Positions 8,212 to 13,833 of a stretch of DNA of 19,783 nucleotides are shown piece after piece (within the stretch, counting starts at the first letter, position 1; each line of letters starts with the position of its first letter). The translations under genes were made by a program, and so were the position numbers. Source of the DNA: Lachnospiraceae bacterium (GTDB lineage: Bacteria > Bacillota > Clostridia > Lachnospirales > Lachnospiraceae); NCBI GenBank assembly GCA_024691145.1, contig JAILNW010000413.1, positions 1 to 19,783 of the forward strand. Reading direction: 5' to 3'. The notes under the pieces are model-generated. The model was not told the origin of the DNA and ran no database searches. It worked only from the letters and a program-made list of their open reading frames with translations.

Positions 8212-8249
8212 AAAAAACAAAAGGCACCACTCTGTTGAGCAGTACCTTT
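8212..8249 (-). terminator. Rho-independent terminator of cysK
   Basis: A 13-bp stem with some G-U pairs (8220-8232 with 8237-8249) and a four-base loop is followed on the minus strand by TTTTGTTTTTT. It begins nine bases after the cysK stop codon. Confidence 0.9.
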
Positions 8250-8257
8250 ATTCCCTA

Positions 8258-9163
8258 TTATATAAGTCCTGTGCTGAAATATCTTTCAATTCTGTCTGGA
8301 AGAACTGTAACAACAGTCTTGTCCTTTCCATACTTTTCTGTTATAAACTTACTTGCCCATATGTTGGCTCCAGAAGAAGTTCCACAAAGAAGTCCCTGAA
8401 CACTTGCAAGTTCTCTGGTTGTGCTTATGGCGTCTTCGTCAGTAACTTCAACTATATCATCTATAAGACTTGTATCAAGAACTGCCGGAATAAATCCGTC
8501 TCCAATTCCCTGAATGCTATGAAGTCCTGGCTCATCTCCCAAAAGTGCAGAAACATTTTTAGGTTCAACAGCAACAACTTTGATATTCGGATTCTTTTCT
8601 TTAAGATACTTTCCTATTCCCTGAAGAGTTCCTCCGCTTCCAAGTCCTGAAACAAAGATATCTATATTGCCATCTAACTGGTTGTACATCTCAACTGCTG
8701 TAGTTTTATAATGTATATCCGGATTAGCCTTATTTTCGAACTGCTGAGGAACAAAAAACTTCTCCCTGTCTGCTGCTATCTCATTAGCTCTGTCAACAGA
8801 ACCTCCAATACTTAATTCAGCCGGCGTAAGTTCAAGCTTTGCTCCAAGAGATCTGATAATCTTTTTTCTCTCTTCACTCATATTCTCAGGCATAACGATA
8901 ATTACCTCGTAACCCATACGTACACCTGCAAGTGCAAGTCCTATACCTGTATTACCAGAAGTAGGTTCAACAATTGTCATTCCTGGTTTTAACTTTCCAG
9001 AATTAATTGCATCAAGAAGCATGTTCTTTGCTACTCTGTCCTTAATACTTCCTCCAGGATTAAGAAATTCTGCCTTTGCAAAAATATTAAGACCTGTAGT
9101 CTTCTTCAAACTAAGCATAGGTGTATTGCCTATAAGATCCAATATATTATCTGTATAATTCAT
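8258..9163 (-). CDS. cysK: Cysteine synthase A (O-acetylserine sulfhydrylase)
   Basis: This 301-residue PLP enzyme makes cysteine from O-acetylserine and sulfide in the cytoplasm. The N-terminus LIGNTPMLSL, the PLP lysine Lys41 in NPGGSIKDR, the TSGNTG substrate loop (68-73), the phosphate-binding GSGGT loop and the C-terminal ERYFSTGLI are the standard CysK landmarks, and the length is typical. The ATG at 9163 is chosen because AAAGGAG precedes it; an upstream in-frame TTG at 9184 would place that ribosome site inside the gene. It has its own promoter and terminator, so it is a single-gene transcript. The nearby MetB/MetC-type gene suggests a sulfur-amino-acid neighbourhood. Paralogues such as cystathionine beta-synthase (MccA) are similar, but no CBS extension is present. 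Confidence 0.93.
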   Translation of the reverse strand: MNYTDNILDLIGNTPMLSLKKTTGLNIFAKAEFLNPGGSIKDRVAKNMLLDAINSGKLKPGMTIVEPTSGNTGIGLALAGVRMGYEVIIVMPENMSEERKKIIRSLGAKLELTPAELSIGGSVDRANEIAADREKFFVPQQFENKANPDIHYKTTAVEMYNQLDGNIDIFVSGLGSGGTLQGIGKYLKEKNPNIKVVAVEPKNVSALLGDEPGLHSIQGIGDGFIPAVLDTSLIDDIVEVTDEDAISTTRELASVQGLLCGTSSGANIWASKFITEKYGKDKTVVTVLPDRIERYFSTGLI

Positions 9164-9200
9164 ACTACTAAGTACTCCTTTCAATAAATCACTCTATATT

Positions 9201-9229
9201 ATTATATGTGTTTTTTTCCGATATGTAAA
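9201..9229 (-). promoter_or_regulatory. Sigma-A promoter of cysK
   Basis: TTTACA (9224-9229) and a perfect TATAAT (9201-9206) are 17 bases apart. The -10 is about 37 bases before the cysK ATG, leaving too short a leader for a T-box or SAM riboswitch. Confidence 0.8.
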
Positions 9230-9240
9230 TACATAATTAT

Positions 9241-9267
9241 GGTCCATATCCAAAATGGACATGGACC
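9241..9267 (-). terminator. Strong hairpin without a U-tract after the two-membrane-protein unit
   Basis: GGTCCATATCC (9241-9251) and GGACATGGACC (9257-9267) form an 11-bp stem around a five-base loop, seven bases after the stop of the 180-residue membrane protein. The following bases on the minus strand are ATAATTATG, not a U-run, so it may be an mRNA 3'-end stabiliser, an inefficient terminator, or an operator just upstream of the cysK -35 element. Confidence 0.5.
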
Positions 9268-9274
9268 CAATCTT

Positions 9275-9817
9275 CTAATTCGAACCTGAAATCTTTTTTA
9301 TTGCATATCTTATTACCTTGAACTGTTTTTCAAAAAATGTTGCATAATTAAATGTATCATAAAAAACAACCATAAACACTAATGATAGTGTTATCATAAC
9401 AAGTACCCAGAAAATCGTACCTCTTGCAAATGTCTTACGGGTCGGATTAGTATCCTTAAATGACCAGTAAATAAGCATAATAAAGTTAACCACTGGTATA
9501 ACTAATACCATCCATGTTAAAATCCACTGACCAACTGTAAGGTGTGGTTCCTCAGCCATATCATTCGTCACGTATGATGTATTCCCAAGTACAGAAGACA
9601 ACCCGGTATTAGTACCATTAGTATCGCTATATCCATAGCCTGTATACTGTGTTGTAACACCCGGAGTATCATATGATGTCTGATTTCCTGCAGTGTTAAA
9701 ACCAACCTGCGTTGTGCCTCCATATGTATTCTGTACTGTCTGGTTATTATAACCATTATTGCTAGTAGTACCACCTGAATTATTCCAAAAATTATCAAGT
9801 GATCTATTATTACCCAA
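9275..9817 (-). CDS. Low-complexity two-helix membrane protein, unknown function
   Basis: Roughly the first 85 residues are Asn/Gly/Thr/Tyr-rich and probably disordered. They are followed by two membrane helices (about residues 95-116 and 132-155), joined by a short polar loop with SFKDTNPTRKTFARG, and a basic tail. The helix-loop-helix part resembles that of the preceding gene (P-VxN in helix 1, W-x-F/I-F-K, T-N, then an ARA/ARG at the entry of helix 2), so the two are paralogues. No ATG occurs in the first half of the frame, so a non-ATG start must be used. TTG at 9817 lies nine bases after AGGGGG and is preferred; a TTG at 9826 abuts that ribosome site and is unlikely. No known family was recognised. 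Confidence 0.75.
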   Translation of the reverse strand: MGNNRSLDNFWNNSGGTTSNNGYNNQTVQNTYGGTTQVGFNTAGNQTSYDTPGVTTQYTGYGYSDTNGTNTGLSSVLGNTSYVTNDMAEEPHLTVGQWILTWMVLVIPVVNFIMLIYWSFKDTNPTRKTFARGTIFWVLVMITLSLVFMVVFYDTFNYATFFEKQFKVIRYAIKKISGSN

Positions 9818-9863
9818 CCGGATCAACCCCCTAACTGGTAATTATGCCTTGCACAAAGGATAA

Positions 9864-10607
9864 TTACTTAATCATATCCATGTAAGCACTAGTATCAACT
9901 CCATTAATGTAATCTGTCACTGTGCTTGTCACAATATCAACTGCGCCTGTCAGATAGATTATCAGTGCTGCCGCACCACATATAATAAACGTAAGTAATA
10001 TCATAGCTCTTGCCATATTCTGTCTTGATTTGTTAGTCTTAAATATAGCCCAAATAAGAATAAGCAATACATTAAGAACTGGTATTGAAAGTCCAATAAG
10101 GCTAAAGCACCATCTCCATACTGGCAATGGTTTCATTCTCTTTGCTTCTTTCTCATCAATCTCATCAGTATCTGCTTCATCCGAAGAATAAGTCTCAGTA
10201 AATGACTCTCCTTCTTTCTTAGTCATAACAGCAATATTGCTGTCACCTACAACTCCAAAACCTACATTATTGCCCTTTATATTGTCTTCTGTAGTTGTCT
10301 GAACAATCTTAGTATACTCTCTGACAGAATTATCTGCATCAACAATGTCCTGCTGTGGAATAAAATCGTCCTTAACAGTCTGTGAAAACACGGACTGTTT
10401 ATCACTTGATGTATTATCATATACACTGCTGATTTTTACACTTCCAGACTTTACAAATTCATTATCATTAAAAGATGGCTGAAATGAGTTCGTTTCCTTT
10501 TTATTAAAGATTTCCGGACGAACTGTGCTATTCACATCCATACTGCTTTCTGTTTTATTTAAATCAAACCCATTCAAATCTGCCATAGAATTACCCATAC
10601 TATTCAT
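9864..10607 (-). CDS. Two-helix membrane protein with long polar N-terminal region, unknown function
   Basis: The 247-residue product has about 170 polar, Ser/Asp/Thr/Asn-rich residues without clear domain motifs. Two membrane helices (about 177-196 and 206-225) follow, separated by a basic loop with FKTNKSRQNMARA, then a short tail. The C-terminal module is paralogous to that of the downstream gene. The start is supported by AAAGGGG six to seven bases before the ATG. A good promoter lies upstream, and the two genes, 46 bases apart, are likely one transcript. No catalytic motif or named family was recognised; an envelope or regulatory role would be speculation. Confidence 0.8.
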   Translation of the reverse strand: MNSMGNSMADLNGFDLNKTESSMDVNSTVRPEIFNKKETNSFQPSFNDNEFVKSGSVKISSVYDNTSSDKQSVFSQTVKDDFIPQQDIVDADNSVREYTKIVQTTTEDNIKGNNVGFGVVGDSNIAVMTKKEGESFTETYSSDEADTDEIDEKEAKRMKPLPVWRWCFSLIGLSIPVLNVLLILIWAIFKTNKSRQNMARAMILLTFIICGAAALIIYLTGAVDIVTSTVTDYINGVDTSAYMDMIK

Positions 10608-10665
10608 ATTAATCCCCTTTCAACTATATAAAGAACTTCCTAAAATGAAATCTACCTAATATTGT

Positions 10666-10693
10666 TTTATCATACTAACCATACCCATGTCAA
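10666..10693 (-). promoter_or_regulatory. Promoter for the two membrane-protein genes
   Basis: A perfect -35 TTGACA (10688-10693) is followed after 16 bases by GATAAA (10666-10671). It lies about 60 bases upstream of the ATG at 10607. Confidence 0.65.
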
Positions 10694-10700
10694 GTCTTTA

Positions 10701-10725
10701 TTGATATATTGCTATCAAATTGATA
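10701..10725. promoter_or_regulatory. Three alternating TTGATA/TATCAA half-sites, candidate operator
   Basis: TTGATA (10701-10706), TATCAA (10713-10718) and TTGATA (10720-10725) form two overlapping inverted repeats, one with a 6-base and one with a 1-base spacer. They start seven bases upstream of the -35 of the membrane-protein unit. The cognate regulator is not known. Confidence 0.45.
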
Positions 10726-10746
10726 AAAATGTTACTTTGGTGTTAC

Positions 10747-10779
10747 CAAAAACAGGGACCAGATTATCTGGTCCCTGTT
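10747..10779 (-). terminator. Rho-independent terminator of the MetB/MetC-type gene
   Basis: A perfect 13-bp stem (10751-10763 with 10767-10779), a three-base loop and a trailing TTTTT on the minus strand lie 11 bases after the stop codon. Confidence 0.92.
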
Positions 10780-10790
10780 CAGTATATTTA

Positions 10791-11939
10791 TTATCCATTA
10801 ATTGCCTGATCAAGATCTCTTATAATGTCATTAACGTCCTCTAAACCTACAGACAATCTTAAAAACGTCTCAGTAATTCCAAGTTTCTGACGAATATCCT
10901 CTGGTATGGATTCATGTGTCTGAGTTCTTGGATAAGTAATAAGAGTTTCTGTACCACCCAGACTTTCAGCAAACATAACCATATCAACTCTCTTAAGAAT
11001 CTTCTGAACTGTTTCAAAAGAATCCACATTAAACGAAATCATACTTCCAAAGCCAGTTGACTGTTTCTTTGAAATCTCATATCCCTTGTGGTCTTCAAAG
11101 CCAACGTAAAATACCTTAGTAACTTTCTTCTGTGTTCTCAACCAGTCAGCCACAATTCTTCCATTCTCATCATGTTTTTTCATGCGAAGAGGAAGAGTCT
11201 TAAGTCCTCTAATGAGAAGCCATGAATCAAGTGAAGCAAGACCATTACCATGAGTCTTCTGCTGTCCAAACATATGTTCTGCAAGATCTTTTCTATTGGT
11301 TACCGCAATACCAGCTATTGTATCATTATGTCCACCAATAAACTTAGTTCCACTATGGACAACCATATCAGCACCTAATTCAAGAGGTCTCTGGAAATAT
11401 GGTGTTAAAAATGTATTATCAACTACAACAATAGCATCAACTGTCTTTGCCACCTCAACTGCTGCCTTTATGTCAGTTACCTTCATCATAGGATTGGTTG
11501 GTGTCTCTATAAATACCATCCTTGTATCAGGTGTAATTGCCTTCTTAAGATTCTCAATATCTGACATATCAACATATTCAAACTTTGCCCCATATCTTTC
11601 GAATATGTCATTGCCTATTCTGAATGTTCCTCCATATATATCATCTGAAAGAATAACCTTATCTCCCGGATTAAGAAGTGTAAACAATGCCATATTAGCT
11701 GCCTGTCCGCTTGAAAAGGCAAATCCATCTGTTCCATGCTCCAGAATAGCCATGGTTCTCTCAAGTTCCTGTCTTGTAGGATTAAGAACTCTTGAATAAT
11801 CATATCCTGTAGATTCACCAAGTCCCTTATGTCTAAATGTGGCGGTCTGGTATATCGGAAAACTTACGGCACCTGTTATAGGCTCGTGTCCTAAACCTCC
11901 ATGTATACACTTTGACTCAAAAGCCAAATTCTCTTTCAT
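10791..11939 (-). CDS. Cys/Met metabolism PLP enzyme (cystathionine gamma-synthase / beta- or gamma-lyase family)
   Basis: The 382-residue protein has all the marks of the transsulfuration family: the YSRVLNPTR block (48-56), SSGQAAN for phosphate binding (76-82), ETPTNP (145-150), the cofactor aspartate in VVDNTF (Asp174), the PLP lysine Lys199 in SGTKF, and a C-terminal THESIP / RLSVGLED region. It acts in the cytoplasm on homoserine- or cystathionine-derived substrates. The 'ITYPRTQTHESIP' stretch resembles MetB/MetC-type Firmicutes enzymes, but the exact reaction cannot be set from sequence alone. The ATG at 11939 gives the usual family N-terminus; an in-frame ATG at 11972 and a GTG at 12011 are alternatives. 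None has a well-spaced ribosome site, because the strong AAAGGAG (12027-12033) lies far upstream beyond a hairpin and a short upstream ORF. Confidence 0.9.
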   Translation of the reverse strand: MKENLAFESKCIHGGLGHEPITGAVSFPIYQTATFRHKGLGESTGYDYSRVLNPTRQELERTMAILEHGTDGFAFSSGQAANMALFTLLNPGDKVILSDDIYGGTFRIGNDIFERYGAKFEYVDMSDIENLKKAITPDTRMVFIETPTNPMMKVTDIKAAVEVAKTVDAIVVVDNTFLTPYFQRPLELGADMVVHSGTKFIGGHNDTIAGIAVTNRKDLAEHMFGQQKTHGNGLASLDSWLLIRGLKTLPLRMKKHDENGRIVADWLRTQKKVTKVFYVGFEDHKGYEISKKQSTGFGSMISFNVDSFETVQKILKRVDMVMFAESLGGTETLITYPRTQTHESIPEDIRQKLGITETFLRLSVGLEDVNDIIRDLDQAING

Positions 11940-11958
11940 ATCGAAATCTTTATAATTA

Positions 11959-12003
11959 CTAAAATTCTTCATTACGTATAGTAAAAATGCTAATATCCAG
12001 CAT
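11959..12003 (-). CDS. Possible 14-codon upstream ORF in the leader of the PLP enzyme gene
   Basis: ATG at 12003 opens a 14-residue frame (MLDISIFTIRNEEF) ending in TAG at 11959, in a different frame from the main gene, whose chosen start is 20 bases further on. It is separated from AAAGGAG (12027-12033) by 23 bases, 20 of which form a hairpin, so folding would bring the ribosome site next to this ATG. It contains no Cys or internal Met. It could be chance. Confidence 0.25.
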   Translation of the reverse strand: MLDISIFTIRNEEF

Positions 12004-12005
12004 CC

Positions 12006-12025
12006 AACCACGTACTAACGTGGTT
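12006..12025 (-). promoter_or_regulatory. Hairpin in the 5' leader of the PLP enzyme gene
   Basis: AACCACG and CGTGGTT pair in a perfect 7-bp stem around a six-base loop, one base after the ribosome site AAAGGAG and two bases before the short-ORF ATG. Just downstream, ATGCT/AGCAT followed by TTTTT makes a second weak stem. It does not match a SAM riboswitch or T-box. Confidence 0.5.
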
Positions 12026-12071
12026 TCTCCTTTCCTCATAATTTAGCCATACTTAACCCACTGATAGATTC

Positions 12072-12100
12072 ATTATAACATTTTTATGAATATATTTCAA
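12072..12100 (-). promoter_or_regulatory. Sigma-A promoter of the PLP enzyme gene
   Basis: TTGAAA (12095-12100) and a perfect TATAAT (12072-12077) are 17 bases apart. The predicted leader to the ATG at 11939 is about 125 bases. Confidence 0.8.
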
Positions 12101-12150
12101 GTTATTTACATTTTTCAATTCCTATAATTCCCATAATTTGGAAATTTCTA

Positions 12151-12179
12151 TTGACAACAGCCGAAAAATTCTATATTAT
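12151..12179 (+). promoter_or_regulatory. Sigma-A promoter of the orphan secreted-protein gene
   Basis: A consensus TTGACA (12151-12156), a 17-base spacer and TATTAT (12174-12179) lie 37 bases before the ATG. It is divergent from the PLP enzyme promoter, with the two -35 elements 50 bases apart. Confidence 0.85.
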
Positions 12180-12215
12180 ATTCTTTGTGAGTAATAAACG
12201 ACACAGGAGGACATC

Positions 12216-13052
12216 ATGAAGAATTACTTTAGCAAAAAATGGGCCATCGTACTTTTGTTTTTTACAGCCATGTCTGTTACTTACTTAAGTAACACTTCAG
12301 CCCTTGAATCTTACGCGTGCAATACTTTCGAGGGAGGCAACCTGGTTTGTTATGACCAGTGCGTATTTGATAATGAATATACAATACTTGAATTTCCACT
12401 TATTTCACCTTATAAGATAAACACACTTGAATATGTGTCTTTTGAAGGTCTTGTAAACAACTTTGTAAATTGTGACCTGACTTTTAATTCTGATAGTCTT
12501 TCAAAGGAATCAGATTACTTTTCGTATAATTTTAATCTTAAAATCAGCAGCAAAAAAGATGATATCACAGGTTATAATTGTGCTATTACAGGCATCAACC
12601 TGTTAATAAATGGTGTTGAATACTTTTATGAAACACCTAATTTTAAGTTATTTAATACATCCTATCTTACAAACAATCACAAATATATTGTTGATAATTC
12701 AAATATTGAAATTAATAATATTTCAGATGATGAATCAGATTATTTCACATGCAATGGAAAACAATATACTTCCCAAATTTCAACTAATTGTGATGAAGCA
12801 GTTATTGTTTCCATTATTCCTTCTGATTTTTTTGAATTTACTTCATTTACAATCGATAATGAGGATGTATTATTCTCACAAATCAACAAAACTGCTAATA
12901 ATAAAGGTTTTAATATAAACTACTCTTTAGCATACACTAATGATGGCTGCCGTAAATGTACTACAAAATCAGCATTGATAATAAAATATTACTATAATTC
13001 AAAAACATATTTTTATATTAATAATAACTTTTTTAATACAGTTGCAGAATAG
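12216..13052 (+). CDS. Orphan secreted protein with nine cysteines, unknown function
   Basis: AGGAGG six bases before the ATG and a near-consensus promoter support this as a real, probably well-expressed gene. The 278-residue product starts with a basic N-terminus and a hydrophobic core (about residues 9-22), with likely signal-peptide cleavage near SNTSA (25-29). The rest is Asn/Ser/Tyr/Phe-rich and strand-like, without recognised domain motifs. Nine cysteines lie at 35, 45, 49, 86, 122, 179, 192, 245 and 248, including CxxxC and CxxC pairs, so extracellular disulfides or metal binding are possible. No lipobox, sorting motif or C-terminal anchor is seen. The gene is more AT-rich, with more Asn and fewer Gly/Ala codons, than the hydrogenase genes beside it, consistent with a lineage-specific or acquired gene. 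Confidence 0.75.
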   Translation: MKNYFSKKWAIVLLFFTAMSVTYLSNTSALESYACNTFEGGNLVCYDQCVFDNEYTILEFPLISPYKINTLEYVSFEGLVNNFVNCDLTFNSDSLSKESDYFSYNFNLKISSKKDDITGYNCAITGINLLINGVEYFYETPNFKLFNTSYLTNNHKYIVDNSNIEINNISDDESDYFTCNGKQYTSQISTNCDEAVIVSIIPSDFFEFTSFTIDNEDVLFSQINKTANNKGFNINYSLAYTNDGCRKCTTKSALIIKYYYNSKTYFYINNNFFNTVAE

Positions 13053-13085
13053 TTTTTGTACTTTTTTTAAAACAACTTCCCTTTT

Positions 13086-13104
13086 AGGTTATGTACCTTT
13101 TTTT
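13086..13104 (+). terminator. Weak candidate terminator after the orphan gene
   Basis: AGGT and ACCT form a short stem around a five-base loop, followed by seven T residues. The stem is only four pairs, so the assignment is tentative; no better terminator is visible in 13053-13316. Confidence 0.3.
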
Positions 13105-13206
13105 GTACCATTTATATTGTAGATTTTTTTCAACAAATATGATAAAATATATAGTAATTGGCATGTTCTTTTGGGTTTTGGTTTTTATATTAAAGAATTG
13201 TCAGAA

Positions 13207-13235
13207 TCTTTAGTTAGCGCAGGGGAGTTTATAAA
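13207..13235 (+). promoter_or_regulatory. Tentative promoter of the hydrogenase operon
   Basis: TATAAA (13230-13235) could be the -10, with a poor -35 TCTTTA (13207-13212) 17 bases upstream. The main support is position: transcription would start within the Rex-like operator just downstream, a typical arrangement for repression. Confidence 0.35.
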
Positions 13236-13276
13236 TGATTGTTATGCTTTTAACAATTATCACTCGTGACGTTTAA
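13235..13276 (+). CDS. Possible 13-codon leader ORF upstream of hydC
   Basis: AGGGGAG (13221-13227) is followed after seven bases by ATG and a short hydrophobic frame (MIVMLLTIITRDV) ending in TAA. The spacing is good for translation, but the frame covers the Rex-like operator and would be transcribed only from a promoter further upstream. It may be fortuitous. Confidence 0.25.
   Translation: MIVMLLTIITRDV
13239..13256. promoter_or_regulatory. Rex-like (NADH/NAD+ sensing) operator
   Basis: TTGTTATGCTTTTAACAA matches the clostridial Rex consensus TTGTTAANNNNTTAACAA with one mismatch in 14 fixed positions. It sits 61 bases upstream of hydC. Rex represses NADH-oxidising fermentation and hydrogenase genes in related bacteria and releases DNA when NADH is high, which fits this operon. 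Confidence 0.7.
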
Positions 13277-13316
13277 CTATATAAATAACAAAAAACTAAT
13301 TCAGGGAGGTTGAAAG

Positions 13317-13811
13317 ATGAGTTCAACGAAATGCTCAGTTCCATTTTCAGGAACACCAGAACAGGAAGCAAAGCTTCTTGAAGTAATTAACAGCTTAAGA
13401 GATGAACAGGGTTGCCTTATGCCTATTCTTCAAAAAGCACAGGACATTTATGGTTATCTTCCAATTGAAGTTCAGACCATAATTTCTAATGAATTAAATA
13501 TTCCATTAGAGAAAGTTTATGGAGTAGTTACTTTCTACTCACAGTTTTCATTGAATCCAAAGGGAAAATACAACATTTCTGTCTGTCTTGGTACAGCATG
13601 CTATGTTAAGGGTTCTGGAGATATATTTGCAAAACTTCAGGAGATTCTTGGCATTGACAATGGTGGATGTACAGCTGACGGAAAGTTCTCACTTGAGGCA
13701 TGTCGTTGTATAGGTGCTTGTGGTCTTGCACCTGTTATGACTGTTAATGATGAGGTTTATGGCCGCCTTACACCAGATGAGATCAGTGGTATTTTAGCAA
13801 AATATGAATAA
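13317..13811 (+). CDS. hydC: NAD-linked [FeFe] hydrogenase, small NuoE-like subunit
   Basis: The 164-residue protein has the NuoE/HydC layout: an N-terminal helical region (with GCLMPILQKAQDIYGYLP) and a thioredoxin-like [2Fe-2S] domain. The four expected cluster ligands are Cys90 and Cys95 (CLGTAC) and Cys131 and Cys135 (CIGAC). It passes electrons between the flavin subunit and the rest of the cytoplasmic complex. GGGAGGT seven bases before the ATG gives a clear start. It is the first gene of a three-gene operon, 22 bases ahead of hydB. The length is normal and no key residue is missing. On its own it could be called a complex I NuoE, but the downstream hydrogenase gene fixes its role. Confidence 0.93.
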   Translation: MSSTKCSVPFSGTPEQEAKLLEVINSLRDEQGCLMPILQKAQDIYGYLPIEVQTIISNELNIPLEKVYGVVTFYSQFSLNPKGKYNISVCLGTACYVKGSGDIFAKLQEILGIDNGGCTADGKFSLEACRCIGACGLAPVMTVNDEVYGRLTPDEISGILAKYE

Positions 13812-13833
13812 TAACGAGGAGGAGAACCAGACT

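Noticed and set aside
11296..11799. Long plus-strand open frame (about 167 codons) opposite the PLP enzyme gene
   Set aside because: It is a shadow of a gene with strong family motifs; no ribosome site or promoter supports it.
11966..12065. SAM riboswitch or T-box in front of the PLP enzyme gene
   Set aside because: The leader is too short and has neither the SAM-box core nor a T-box UGGN sequence followed by an antiterminator/terminator pair.
13053..13316. Structured RNA or larger gene in the 264-base gap before hydC
   Set aside because: No long frame, tRNA-like fold or known riboswitch core was seen; only a weak terminator, a tentative promoter, the Rex-like site and a 13-codon frame.
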